Part shown: positions 34,335 to 47,734 of the stretch, piece after piece | Layout: every line of letters starts with the position of its first letter | Numbering within the stretch: position 1 is the first letter of the stretch | Assembly (NCBI GenBank): GCA_030278955.1 | Contig: JAOANR010000004.1 | Span: 21,274,976 to 21,338,975, forward strand | Length of the DNA stretch: 64,000 nt | From: Hygrophila difformis | Lineage: Eukaryota; Streptophyta; Magnoliopsida; Lamiales; Acanthaceae | Direction of reading: 5' to 3' | The notes under the pieces: generated by a model | What the model saw: only the letters and a program-made list of their open reading frames with translations | Told to the model about the DNA's origin: nothing | The model's database searches: none | Program-made: the position numbers and the translations under genes

Positions 34335-36678
34335 GAAAATAAGGATCAACACTAGTTGATACCTCCTCCTCCTCCATCAAAATGTTTTCAGCTGCAGCTT
34401 CTGCCACAATATTCCGAACATTCTCCTTGAGTGCAGAGGCCATAGGGTGTTCACTTGGTTGCTCTTCCAGAGTTTTGACTACTGCTGCTGGGTCGATGGA
34501 CTCATGCGAGCCTTGTGGCTGTTCAGCTTGATGTGACGGGCTCTCTGCTCCTGCCTGCTGAGCCATTTTCTCTGCTATCCTTCTTCTTTGCTCTGCCTTT
34601 TCAGCCAGGTATTCTAGGTAGAGAGGGTCGTCCTTTTTAAGTCCAAAGAATGTTCTGAAATTTTCAATTCTTTCTTCAGGAGTCAAGTATGCCAAGGGAT
34701 GAGGATCGTCCCTAGCAGATGGCCTAACTTCGGGCATCTTGTCTAACATTAGCAGCTCATCATCATCAATGTCTCTGATTGTCTTTGGTTCGGCAGATTT
34801 CTCTTTCTGTTGTTCAGCCCTTTGCTTCTCCATCTCTTCACCTTTTTCTATTTTTACTTGGATAATTTCCTCCCGAGTCTGCTCTTCAGTCTCAGCTCCT
34901 CTCTTGGCTTCAAGCTCAGCCTCAAGCTTCCGCGCAGCTTCCTCGTCTTTTGTCTGCTGAATGTTTCTCGCTACCTGTTCTTCTGCTTCAGCTTTCTTTA
35001 CCTTTTCAACTCGTTCTTGGTCATCCATTTTCTCCACTCCTGAGCTGCATGTTCCTTGATCAAGTAGACCAGCTAATGCAAGTTCGTCATTTTGCATTTT
35101 CCGAGCTAGTTCAGCATCGCGGGCAATCAGCTCTTTTCTCTTAGGCGGTGGCGGTGGCATTGGTCCCTTGCCTCTATCTTTTGGGTCTGCAGGTGCTATC
35201 ACTTTTCTAGCAGTTGGCTCAGGTTCTTTGATTTCCACCTTCCTTTCCGGAGCTCTTGCTGTTTTATCTTTGTCAGCAGATTTTATCAATCTTCTTCTCG
35301 TTCCCGATTGAGGTGCTGGCTGACCTTCAGATGTAACAGCAGTATTGGATGTTTGCTCGGGCGGGATGGGTGCCTTAGTGGTGGCAGGTGCTGGCATTTC
35401 AGATTGAGTTGGCTGTATTGGAGTCCGGACTGCTTCTTGCTGTACTACAGGCTCGGGATTAGCAACTTCTTGCACTTCAGTCTGCCCTCTTGGCGGTAAA
35501 GCCGAAGCTTGTACTGCTGGCTGGGTAGGCTGTGGGTTGGCGTTAGGAGGAGGTGTCGAGATCTAGGCATTGATGAAAGCGTCTGGGTCCTCTTCGGCAT
35601 CTCTTTCAGTGCCTGGCTTATCATCATAACCCATCAGCTTTTCAGCGTATTTCAAATAGTCCTCCACGAAGCTCCGTTGAGTGATATGTTCCAGCTGTAC
35701 TTCCCAATCATCCTTGATCCTTTTGCAGAACTTGCTGCGGACATTGTGGTTGTAATGCAAAATTTTCTTCTTCTTTTCTGACTTCTCGTTACAGTATCGA
35801 AGTCCCTCTTTGTCCATTTCCATGATCAGCTCCAGGTAAGCTTCCCGATACTTGTCTATCATAGCCCCTACTAGGTCTTTTCGCATCCCTTCAAGATAAG
35901 TCATGTCCTGTGCCTGGTTGTAGTTGAGGTGGGTCCCTGCCTCAGCTTTAGACATTAGATTGAACTGTCTGTCGCCCTTCTTTATAGGCTTCCAGCTACC
36001 CTTGTGTATATCCACCAGCAGCTGTTCTCTCAGTATAGCAATGTGGCGAGGAAGCTCATCCTCCTTAGCTGTTTTAAATTGCCCATATTTTCGGTGCGTG
36101 AAAACAGACTCAAATACCTCTTCAGCAGGTAGCTCCACCCCCGGATCCAGAAAAGACTTAGTGATGCTCGGATTTCCTTTTCCCCATGAAAAAGTTAGGT
36201 CTTCCCATTCTTGACGTGCATCCTTTATCATCTTTCTCATGGTTTCCAACAATGAAGTGTTGCGGCCTTGCTCAAACTTTTCAGCATTCTTAAGGTGTTT
36301 GTACAGATTCAAACTCAATTCTCTATGCCTGAGGCGAGCTTGATCTGTGATCCATCTTTGTTCCACTGGTCCCCTTCTTTAAAAAAGATATGGGTTCCAC
36401 TTGAATGGGAATGCCTCGTGCATCATGATGTTTCCGCTCTTGAGGATTCTGCTGAGATCAATCTGCTTGTCTGCAAATGCCATTCTGACTTGGGGATCTA
36501 TGATTTGAACTGGGATGATGATGTCGAAGTCGGCTAGATGTGGCTCTTTTGTCCCTTTTTCCACATGCCTGTTCCAAATTGCTCTGTGTTCTCCGAACCT
36601 TAGCTGGATGCGTTCGTGATGGACTGCTGGAGTTGTGAGTGCGTCCTGTGGGGCATGGTCCATCATCATCCCCCAAAA
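34335..36678 (-). pseudogene. Inverted duplicate of 30132-32475
   Basis: Reverse complement of 30132-32475, with paired coordinates summing to 66,810 at both ends, so no net indel. It covers most of the first domain, the linker and the coiled coil of the E gene. It shares the TAG equivalent to 31245 (here 35563-35565), carries an added GAA-to-TAA change near 36378, and has a few other single-base differences. It lacks start and end of the gene. The left junction shares CAG with the parental sequence, the right junction shares CCAAAA. Confidence 0.95.
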
Positions 36679-38675
36679 CTCTGGAAGAGCAACCAAGTGA
36701 ACACCCTATGGCCTCTGCACTCAAGGAGAATGTTCGGAATATTGTGGCAGAAGCTGCAGCTGAAAACATTTTGAGGGAGGAGGAGGAGTTATCAACTAGT
36801 GTTGATCCTTATTTTCCTGTTTTTAATTTTCCAAAGCCTGTAATGACTGAGCACAACAAAATGAATAATGTAATTAAACAGGTTGAGGAGGGATCTAAAA
36901 ATGACGCAGCTGAGGAAAGAGGAGAACAAATTCATGAGGAGCATGAGGCAGGATCCAGCAATGAGCCTGTCCAAGGAAACCCAAGTGGGTCAACAGATTG
37001 GCACACGAGTGAAGACTTGGAGTCAATTGGATCTGTTAGACCAATTGAATTTTGGTCTGAACACACTATAAGGCACCGGATGGGAGTGACAAAGCAATAT
37101 GAAAAAAAGAAACTGAACAATGCAGACTTGGAGGTTAAATTCAATGGGCGCATGGAAGGGGCTGAACGTTACGCAAAGCTATTAAAGACGATTGTACCAG
37201 ATAAGGGATTCAGCCCAGAGGTCTTGCTCCACCCCACAGTTGAAACCTTCTACAGAAACCAAGAATGGGGGAACTTCATGTTGCACCATGAGGAAGATGG
37301 ATTTGTAGAGCTAACGCGCGAATTCTTCTGCAACATTGAAGCGAATCACAGAAGGACCTGGATTCGGGGTCATGTTATCAACATCTCACACGAATGGTTG
37401 AATGCATTTTTCGAAACCCCGGATATCCGAGACGAATTCCCTGCTGGAGAAATTCTGATGAAGAGAGGGAAGACCAAGAAGGCTGCATTATTTGCAGCTA
37501 TAGCAAACAGTATGACAACGGTACCCGCTTCGGACCATACGTTCGATACAAACTGGTTGAAACTGCACTTCATGCCAACCTATGAGTTCTATATGTCGAA
37601 AATCCGGCCCAACTCACACCCACACACAACGTCTGGAAGCGTTCTTGTAGGACTCGCAAAGTTGTGGCATGGAGTGAAGCTAAACGTAGGAAGGCATGTC
37701 TTTGAAGTTCTGACGACCCGGATAGAGGACAAGCAAGTCTTATGCTATCCAAATTTAATCCGAAGAATCTGCATAAGCCAGGGCGTCGATTTAAGTGCGT
37801 TTGCAACCGATAAGCCAGTGAAGGTGAACCCTCCTATCAGTGTGCCAAGACTCCCTCTGAGCGAAAGAATCACATACTCATTGCCTCAGCTGCCTGGCGA
37901 CTCTGAAGCCCAATTTTCGTTCATATCCGGTGGTCAAGCACCTTCCACAAGCAAGAGAATCAGGCCATCTAAGGCCAAGAAGGGAACAAAGAAAGCCCGT
38001 ACTGATGCGGGACCTTCAAACGCAGTACAAGAAGAGCACCAGCAGAAGCATACGGAAATCCCACCTCCACCCCCAGCTCAACCTCCACCTCATCCAGTCC
38101 AAGTCCCACCTGCAAGTCAAAATGTCTCACAGTATCCGGCTGACTCCCTTGCGGTGGAACTCATGAGCAGCATGAGCAAGACAGTCACAGACAGCATAAG
38201 GACAATGGCAGACACAATGATTATGGGAAAGGAGGATGAAAGAAAGGAAAGAGCCGAAGAGATAGCCGAGCAGAGGAGGCGGGATGATGAGTTCAGAAAG
38301 CTGCTGTTGGACAGAGAAGAACGCATGCATAAGGAAAGACTGGAAAGCGAAGAGAGGCAACAAAAGATGATGGAGTACGTGCTGTTTGCACTTGTTAAAC
38401 AACTCCCGCAGCCACCAGCTCCACCGAAAGACGATGATGGTCCTTCCAATCAACCCCAGGGTCCGACTGAATGAGTGCGTCTCGATCTTATCATTGCGAG
38501 CTTAATTGTAAATATCATATAAGAGAATTTCAATCCATTTGTGCAAGTTCACTTTGATTGCAAATGAAATCTCTTGTAATTGATATAATTACTGTTTTCA
38601 ATTTGGGATTTTGCAGCCCCAGCAACAATCTTTATTTTTATTGGTTCGTATATTTCTGAAAAGATGTCTGCACAG
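36675..38675 (+). pseudogene. Direct duplicate of 32334-34334 (C-terminal half of the E gene)
   Basis: Offset exactly +4,341 from 32334-34334, with about ten single-base differences. The open frame runs to TGA 38472-38474 and lacks the TAA seen at 32769, so it reads straight from the acidic region through the transposon protein-like domain to the C-terminal coiled coil, about 600 residues. It has no promoter or start of its own; the first codons are read from the inverted copy. Probably not an independent gene. Confidence 0.92.
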
Positions 38676-40154
38676 TCCAAGATGAATAAGTGACTGTCAG
38701 GCCAAAGATATATTGTTGACATACTCCGTATGTCAACAGTGCCTCTTTACTGCTTTAAATTAAATAACCAGTAAAAATGTGCATAAACCTGCTCTAAATT
38801 CACATGATTAAATTTTGGCTTGTGATTAAATTTTCAAACTTTTAAATTGGGATAATATAATTGAGGACATGCATGAAATGAATTCCTAAGGTTTTGAGCT
38901 ATAAAAATTTAATGATGCGATCAGCTTATTGGGTAATAAATCTGCATGTTAGAGATCCCGATTGAATAAATTGTTAGAATTAAGCTTTGATTAAACTTGA
39001 GAACACTGTATGACATGAATCAATCTAACCTTGTGAGATTTGAGCCATGAGTCATTTTTACTCATTCATTTTCTTTGATGTGTGAATCATTTTGATTAAA
39101 GGAAACTAGAACTTGCAATTGGGACCGATTCAAGACCATGCCATATTCCCGAAATCGAGCATATGATCGAGGCACTTAGAAAACCCAAATTTTTTTGGCC
39201 TTCTTTTGAAATCCAAACCCAAAAATATTTTCCCTTTAGGATTAACCAATTTGAGCCTTAAGCCTAATTTTTCTTTGAAGCCCACTATACTATTCACAGC
39301 CTTATAAAAAGACCAAGAAATTCAAACCCAAGTGTGCAAGGATAAATTCTATCAAAGGCATTAAACTTATGATCATCAATCCATATTAATCGGTATGTTA
39401 TAAACCGATTCAAAAAAAAAAGAAAAAAAAAAAAAAAAAAAGAAAAAAAGTTGAATTCCATTCAACACAAATAAATTGCAAATGACAAAGCAAATTAGAC
39501 ATAGTCTAATGTCATGCAATAGAAAAGAAAAGCAAAAGAAAGAAAGACGAAATATATTGATGATCATAAATTTTAAATAAAAATATGCCAAGTTATGATG
39601 GAATTAAATTCTTGCCACTTCTTAGCCCAATAATTCCCTTTCCTACCTATGTCACAACCGTATGCCCCATTACAACCCTTAAATAAAACCTCGAGATCTC
39701 GATTTGAGGAAATGAGCCGGTGGCGAGTTGGTCTAATTGCAAGCTTATGGGATAATTTAATTAAAATTGATTTTGAGCGTTCATGATTAAACCCCAATTG
39801 AGAGTGAGTGAATTTTCCGATTCTCTTATAAGTGAGGCTCTGTTTCATCAAAAAAAAAAAATGTTCATGTCATCCCCTAATTCTCATCCTTAATCTTTGC
39901 ATCTTTCAAACATGATATTCATGAAGGGTTGATAATAATGTTTGATTTGTAGGCCCGATGTAGTGAGCAAGTATCATTTCATTAAACACTGCAATCAAGG
40001 GAACTTAATACTTGTAGTTTTTGGTTATCTTATCCCAATCCAAAAAGAATGTGATTTATGAAGCCACGAAAATGAACTGAATATGTAGAGTCCGTGTTCT
40101 TAGGAACATTGACTCTGACTGCTCGGGGACGATCAGTATTAAATGTGAGGATGT
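38676..40154 (+). other. 3' interior of element E
   Basis: No gene. From about 38790 it aligns with 11710-13055 of element C: the same TTTTAAATTGGGATAATATA segment, an A-rich tract (39411-39448), a CTGCTCGGGGACGATCAGT phrase, and the terminal AAATGTGAGGATGT against the LTR (40141-40154). Confidence 0.85.
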
Positions 40155-43100
40155 TGATAATGGCCAGAAATGACCATTATTTTCAATCCATTTCCGTGTC
40201 TAAAACGGGCATTTGATCGCATTCCGGTCTTATATCAAACAAGAAAGCAGATGAATTGGACTGATTTATGCATAATTGTAAAAACATCGAGCTGGTATGA
40301 AAAATGCATAAATATGTAATTTCATTACACATTTATGTTAGAAAAATCCAAAAACATGAGAAAAAGAAAAGAAAAGAAAAAGGAATGAAAAAGATGGGCA
40401 AAAGAATAAAACAAGCCCACAAAATACAAAAAGATGGGAAAAGAGAGAAAAACCCACAAAAATACATGTTCCGCCCATCAGGCCCAATGAGGTGAGCCAG
40501 TCGCGAGACTGGCATCCTGGCGCTAGACGTGGTCCCGCGACAGGGGACAGGCTAGCGCCACAAAGATGAAATGCAAGGAAGCCAGTCCTCCTGGAGCATC
40601 CTGTCGCTGGGCCCGTGGCGCGAACCATGGTCTAGCGACACAGGAGGAGTCCCGCGCCACCAGCATCGCAGTGAAGAAGAGACTGTCCCCAGACCCCTGT
40701 CGCTAGCCCCGTGGCGCGATCCATGGCCTCGCGACAGGGAGGTGCCTCGCGCCACAAAAGGAGAAATCAAAAGAAAACCAAGACCCAGTCGTGGAGCTTT
40801 GCAGCATAAGGCCTCAGTTCGCGCCACAACGCGTGATCCGCGACATGGCTAAGATGTGTGTGATGACTTGCGACACGGGCCTCAGATCAAGGCCCATGGG
40901 CCTAGGGTTTCACCTCTATAAGTATGTGGTGATCCCTATGTGCTCAAGTGTGGAAAAATAGACAAAATACATTCTTGAAGACAAGTGTGGAGTTCAGTTT
41001 GTAGGTAGTTTTAGTTTTTAGGTTAGTATTAGCTTAGCTTTAATTTTTTTTTTGTATTATTTAATTTATGCCCTAGTTCAGCTTAGGCTAGTTTATTTTA
41101 ATGTTGTTTCCTATTTCATCAGGTTAGGTAGCCATCTTATATCTTGTTTTCAGTTTCTAAAACTTTTTTTTTAGGGTTTTGTAACATCCAAAATGATGGG
41201 TATTCACAAACCTGCCAATAAATGGGAAGTTAATCTGAAAATGTGTCCCAAAAACATGAAATGGGTGTTACTAACACATGGATTTACTGCTCTCCTTTTC
41301 CTATGGGTTATTTGACCCTTATTTCTTATTTAGCATGTAATATGTTCCCATTTTTGAGTAATAGTGCATGCCGTATGTGATCAAACCCTAGATTAAGATT
41401 TTGCTTTATTTTAAATATTGTTCCAGCTTTGTTTAATTTTGTTCAAGCATGTTCTTGTCATTTCAATTTCAGTTTGGTTATTTCTGGGGTAGAAATACTT
41501 TTTGATCTGAAATAGGGTGAGGTCACGTACTATGCATGCCACTGTTCTCTTTTCTGACTTGTGTCCTGAACCACACCCATGTCGCTATCCTCTTCCTGTC
41601 GCGAGACCACGTCTAGCGATAGAAAAGCAGTCTAGCGACACGAGTGACTAAGGATCCCTGTCTCTTTATCTAAAACCTGGTCGATAGGCAACCCTGTCGA
41701 GAGCCCATGGTTCTCGACACACTCTTAGTCTAGCGACTGGGATCAAAATTTTGTAATTTCTTTTCCAAGTGCTCCAGTCATGTAAATCATGTCTTGAACC
41801 CATGGTTCAGGACACAATTTCAACTTCATGACTGAGAAATTATGCCTTGGTCAATTTCTGAAAACCCCAGTCGCCAACCTCCTGTCGCGGAACCACGTTT
41901 CGCGCCACAATTTATGGCTAGCGACTGGCCTCAAATTTTAACTTCTGAACCTCCTGGCGCTAAATTCCAGTCGCTAGGCCATGCCTCGCGACAGGAATTA
42001 CATATAGCGACAGGAAAACCCAAAATTTCAAAATATCCAATTTCTCTTATTTCCCACCTTTCTGTCGAGATCCTCCTGTCGCGGACCCACGGTCCGCGAC
42101 ACAATTTCTGTTTCTCGACAGGCTTGTTTCTCGACAGGCTTGGCACCTTTTTGCCAGATTTTTATTCTCCATCTCACCCCATTAATTAATTGAACCTTTG
42201 TATTAATATTTTTGAGGTTGAAATCCAACCCATGATTAAATTGATATAAAGAATTTTGTTCAATTTCCATTAAAAGACTTTTCTACAAAATTAAACTCTA
42301 ATGATCTAAGTATATAATCCGGACTGTAATTAATTAATTAATTATGGAATGAGTGATTATTTAGACATAAAGAGCAATTATGGATTTAATTCCATACCCT
42401 TGCATGAGAAACCAAAGTCTCTCATACAAGATGACCCGAAAATACTTTCTTTTATTTATTTTGTCCTTTCCGTGTTGTGTGAAACAACTAGTAAGAGATA
42501 TAATAGATAATGTTGGTGGGTATTCCCACATGGATAAACTAGCTCGTGGTCTGTATATTAATTACTAGATGTTATTTTGCATGGTCCGGATAGTGGTCGG
42601 TGGAAGCCTTGGCGGTTCGTCCATCCGGGATTATAATAGCTGCTCAGCTGACTCCTATCTGGATACAGTTTTATTTTCTTTATTTTAATTTCAAATCTGA
42701 ATTCAAGTTGTAGTATTATTAAATGATGTCGACCAACATTATTTGAGAATTATTACAGCAAGAAAATATGTGGGTTTTTCTTCCATTCACAAACAAAAAG
42801 GGAGCTGAATGACGGTGGTCACCGTCATTTGGAATTCCTTTCTGTCTACAAATCATTCCACCCTAATGAGAGGGAAATTGGATAGCAGATGTTTGCAGTC
42901 CACCCAATCATTTTGCCATCTTTTTAGCCAAAAATAAATTCTTCTCATCTCCGGCTATTTCATCTCTGTGTTTCAACTTCTATCTAAACCCACTTTATAT
43001 TTTGGGTTGTTTAATTTTACACTTCTCATATAAAATTATGCATGATAATATTATGTAAATATTGTGGTCATATTATTTTGGGATCCTTCCCTTGGACATA

Positions 43101-44947
43101 GGAGTCTTAATTTTAATCAGATGTCTCACAATAAATTTCCAACAAAAATTCATTTATAAAATCCGGATCTGAGTAAGGGATACATTCAACAGTTATGACT
43201 AATTTATATCCGACTGGGGGTTGATTTTGGGGAATTAGAAGCAGAGTCAGCGATTAGGTCTCATCTAGACTGAAAGGATCTGTGTTTTAATTGAGAGTCT
43301 AATACCTGTTTAGGGAATGATTTTCACATCGATTATTTTCCGAAATTGCTGTGTATTGGGAATTTAGTCTTAATTAACACATCGAGATGGGATCCACTTG
43401 GATTCAAATACAGTGTGTTAGATAATTCTAGAGGAACAATACATAGGCCTTGGTTATTTTCTAAGGTAGGGTTGAGTATTCTTTCAACTGCTATCCTCTT
43501 CTGCCAGAGCCTATTTTTGAGTCCTGAGTGAGTGCATCCGGAACGAACTAATTTATTAGTTCGTTTCATTAGTTTGTATCTCATAACCACCCGACGGGAA
43601 GTGAACACTGCGAGCGGTTCACTGAGAATAGGGAATTCTTGATCCACACCCGGTCATTCTGACTGGGGGCTTCCTTTTACTACCAGGGTCAGACTTTCAA
43701 AAACCTCCGAGTGATAGGATTTTAATGCCTTCTTTACCGCTGTCTTTTACTGCTTTCTTTTAACTGCTTTCTCTAGAGGTCACTCGGTTGTATTGAGAGT
43801 TGCATAACTGCTACTAGGACTGATAGTTAAGGGATAGTTCAGGGCTTAATTAGAATCTTTGGGCGTGACATGGGGGAATGATAGCGGTACTTGACACTTC
43901 AACTAATGATTTGTCAGGTGTTGCTTATCCACCACATATAAATAACGTACCATTGCAAGGGTAGTTATGCATCTGTGGTATCTTAGAATTTATTTTCTTA
44001 AGAGCATGTAAACTCTTGCTGTAAGTACCTGTCTGTTAAAGGGAACATAGTATAGAGAGCATGAAAATTAGCTAACTGACGAATTATCCCAAACAAAGAT
44101 CTGTGTATTAAAATGGAAGTTTAATTGTGTTTCATTTGAATCTTGTCAATTTTTATTATTTTCTTCCTGTCCCTTCTGTCTCATTTTAAATCAGCTTTCT
44201 TAGAATAATCTTAACCGCTTTCTTAGAGTAATTTCATTGCTTCCTTAGATTAACTTTAATTCGCTTTCTAGAATAATTTTATCTGCTTTATTTTAATTGC
44301 TTTCATAACTTAGTTTAAATTCTGTCAAGTAGTTGATAATCAAACACAAACTTGAATCGAGTAACCGAGTGGAAAATCTTAGTAAACGACGTGGGCCCTG
44401 CTTCCATCGCACATCCTCCAGTGAACGATCCGGTACTTACTATAAATACTGCAATTTTTGACTCCGTGCGCTTTCGGGGGCACAGTTTCTTAACACGAGT
44501 AAATAAAAACGAGACGACCTATAAATCTATCCCTAATCCCAACTCCGCCATCATAAATTGGTTTCATTAAATAAAATCGAAAACCAGGATTATGATTTTT
44601 CAGAAAATATTCATGTAAAGTGGACGTGTCAAAAGTTTCATGGCAAGGATCTTCATGACATGAACCTATGATAAATTTCACGATGCCTATGGCCAGGGAC
44701 CTTTAGTGTGACAGACTGAAGGTCAAGATTGAACTGTCTATCCCGGCCGCACCGTGAAAGTTGTCAAAAGTTTCATGCCAGGGAGGTCCATAACGCCGTT
44801 TGAAATCAGAATACTCCATATGAGTAATAAAAAGTGAAATATATCCTTAACCCTTTCCCGTGAATCATAACTCTTTTCATTCAATAAATTCAATCCTGAT
44901 TTATTTTATTAGAAAATACTCGTGTTGCGAAATTGTCAAAAGTTTCA
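40155..44947 (+). repeat. 3' LTR of element E (4,793 bp)
   Basis: Nearly identical to 22506-27300, offset about +17,649. Differences are scattered single bases and small indels, for example three extra bases near 40590. It ends AAAAGTTTCA directly before CCTAG. Confidence 0.95.
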
Positions 44948-44952
44948 CCTAG
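44948..44952 (+). other. Target-site duplication CCTAG, right copy
   Basis: Matches 22501-22505; the interrupted LTR of element D resumes directly after it with CAAGACACG. Confidence 0.95.
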
Positions 44953-47424
44953 CAAGACACGGATTCTTCGAGCTTACTAAAGAGGTGCAAGGCTATAGGT
45001 ATTGCAAAGGATTTGTAAAACAAGTCCGGAATTTATTTAAAAATAATAATAAGTATCATCCATACATATAGTAGTAATGATAATATATCGCAGCGGAAAA
45101 TATAAAGTGGGCCGACGTGGCCAAAACTCGGGATTTACATGCCCGATATGCAAGTAAAATAAAAAGCGATAAAACAATGTTTAATAATTCCATCCCCCAA
45201 TGCACATGCTATGCATTATCTCCGTACTCTGAAAGAAAGTGAAAAACAACAATTTTATCAGTATATAAAATTCTGAGTAAGTCGATCCTAACATAGCAAT
45301 AAAGGGGTTTAATTAAATAATTATGTTTTACTCATAGGCACGCATACAAAAATATTCTATTTACCAATTTAAAAATAAACAATTTAATTATATATTTGAA
45401 CATGCATTAAATTCATAAATAATAATTTAACATGTTATAAAATTTAAGACATAAATTTAAATGCAAGATTTATAGACAAGAATAAATAAATAAATACGTA
45501 AGAAGTATTAAGTCTTTTAATCTTTCCCGTTACGTCTCCGTTTCTCAATATTTAGTGTAGCCGGTCATCCGGCGGCTGCAGCCGTTTCATATTTCAAGTA
45601 TTTCCAAGTATTTAACGATTGCATCGCAATCTCGTCAAGTTTAGCCGGCCATCCGGCGGCCGCAGCCGTATCTGCCATACCCAAAACACTCCGGAGCCTC
45701 GGGAAATCCATACGGATAATCCCGAGAGTGTAGCCGTATCTCAATGCCGTTTTGGCGTAGTATCTCATCTAATTTCTCTCGTCCATTATAGGCCCCAAGA
45801 GAAAGGCTAGAGGGGCACCCTGCAGAGCATTCACCCTCCGCCAAGTATCTCATATGTTTCAATTTAGTGTAACGGGATTTTTTAAAAGTATAGATGTATC
45901 GTATTTCAAGGTCTCGACCGTTTATTTCAAAATTTCAAAATCTCTTCGTTTTAAAATCGTTGGCGTCATAGTTTATGCCTTTTTAATTTAAAAATTCATG
46001 TCAAGTCCGAAAATTCTGAAATTTTCACAGTATATTAAAAACACCCTAACGAACAACTTTCGTGTATTAACGATTTCAAAATAAGTTGAGGAAACATGTC
46101 AAAAATCGTGTTTATTGCACAACATGTACACTGTCAGGATTCAGGATTACCATAGTTCAGAAAATTGGCGTTTTGACATAACAAATGGACTCCAAAAAAT
46201 TTGAAATTTTATATGCACATACTAGACATAATTATCTACAACTTTAATTTAGATTGCAAAGATCAATGCGGATTAGAAAATATAGAAACGGGCTCATCAA
46301 GTTCGGACATCAACACTGTCAGATTTTCGAAAATATTTTACGAGGCAGTTTATGTTTGGATCGTTTTGGGGTAGAAAACGTTGATGAAAATGGCTGAAAT
46401 TCTTACACAACATAGATTAATGTGTTAGGAACAAAAGTCTAGTTTTGAGTTTCTCGGATTGGATTCTCGAAATATGAATTTTAATCGGATTTCAGAAATT
46501 GCGCAAGATAGGGTTTTTAGGTTCGGTTTTTACGTTTCGTTACAACGTGACTAAATCGGACGCCCCTAAGCCACCCGTATTGATATGAAAGGCAACAACT
46601 TACTGTAATGGTGTTCTTAAGTCGTCCTTGGGTCGCTCGGCTCGTCCAAAGCTACTACGAACGGATCCTTGCACACGTTCTCTTCCTCCTTCGGTCACGA
46701 ACGTGTTTACAAGTCCAATATTCGAAAGTTAGATTAAGGATTGGAGATAAAAATGAGAAAAGGAATCTGAGTACTCCTTACCAATGATCTAAGGGATGTA
46801 AACCTTGATCTACACGTTCCTACGGTCGTCGTTGGCCGCCGGGAGTCGCCGGGAGTTCGTCGGAAGTTCGTCGGAAGGGTGTTTTGGCTTGGGAGAGTTT
46901 GAGAGTGAATGGGAGGCTGTGGGAGGCTGACAATGGGGTGGAGATTAACCCTAACTCGCCCCTTAAGCTTTCCCCCCGCCCGTCCAAATTCACTTTCCAT
47001 AGTCGGGGGTTCGAATTATGGCAAGAAATCGCCGAAAACGCGTGAATGGCCGCATTCTGTGGTGCCACGCGGTGGTGGCGCGCTGGAAGGCCAAACACCG
47101 CGCGGCCAGCACGCGGCCTGCTCTTGGACCTCGGTCCGAGCAGGTCCGTGTGATCCGATCCGTTGGGTCTTTTCCTCCTCTCTTTCGGGCTTCTATCCTT
47201 CCGTGTTTTTGGGCTCGACTTTCCGGGATCTTTTCGGATTGTGATTCCCACCCTGATTTTATTCCGACTTAAGTTGATTTTCATGTTTGAAATTTTAGGT
47301 CCGTCGGTCTTGGGTTTTCTTTCGACTTCCTTACATTTTCGATTTCACGGGTTCTCGGGAACAAGACCTCTTTTCTCATCGGATTAAATTCTTATTTTAT
47401 ATCCTAAAATTAACGGGTATTAGA
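44953..47424 (-). repeat. 3' LTR of element D, main piece
   Basis: This continues the piece at 22450-22505, giving an LTR of about 2.5 kb. The minus-strand start reads TCTAATACCCG, one base off the usual TGTAATACCCG, suggesting decay. It resembles the B and G LTRs in layout. A C/G-rich inverted sequence (GCCACGCGGTGGTGGCGCG) is near 47064-47082. No gene found. Confidence 0.85.
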
Positions 47425-47734
47425 ATCTACCCCCCTTAAGAATCAACTTCGTCCTCGAAGTTGTGCTTCATCACCTCGCGAGTTCGGGAATTGTTTGATT
47501 CAGCGATTGTATTAATGTGTGTTGTTGTTTGTTATTATTTGACTGAACCCAGAATTGAAATTTCCAAGTTGCCTACGTACCCCGTGAAGGGATCAAGTCA
47601 TTGTGTAGTTCAAAATAATTTGAATTTGTTTATTTGGGGTACAAAATATTCGGGCAAAAATATCCAGAATATTCGGGCCGTTACATCCTCCCCCTATTAA
47701 GACTACAATTATGTCACCATAACTGTGGTTGCAT
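47425..47734 (-). other. 3' UTR of element D with two polypurine tracts
   Basis: On the minus strand TTAAGGGGGGTAGAT directly precedes the LTR, and TTAATAGGGGGAGGATG followed by TAACGGCCC lies about 250 bp upstream (near 47678-47700). This mirrors 19446-19674 of element B. No gene. Confidence 0.75.

Larger units (their letters stand above)
22506..44947 (+). mobile_element. Giant-LTR retrotransposon carrying its own large gene (element E)
   Basis: The element is 22.4 kb with LTRs of 4,795 and 4,793 bp, a tRNA-Asp PBS at 27301-27318 and CCTAG target duplications. It has no gag, protease, RT, RNase H or integrase. Unlike element C, its interior (12.9 kb) carries a large spliced gene related to a plant transposon protein family, enlarged by a 4,341-bp duplication/inversion. 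LTR ends, PBS, terminal purine tract and the 3' interior are shared with element C. Small differences between its LTRs (for example 3 extra bases near 40590) indicate a recent insertion. Mobility would need outside enzymes. Confidence 0.93.

Noticed and set aside
39411..39448. Poly(A) tail of a processed pseudogene or LINE (also 12327-12342)
   Set aside because: The tract sits inside an interior region shared by two LTR elements, with no target duplication or coding sequence before it.
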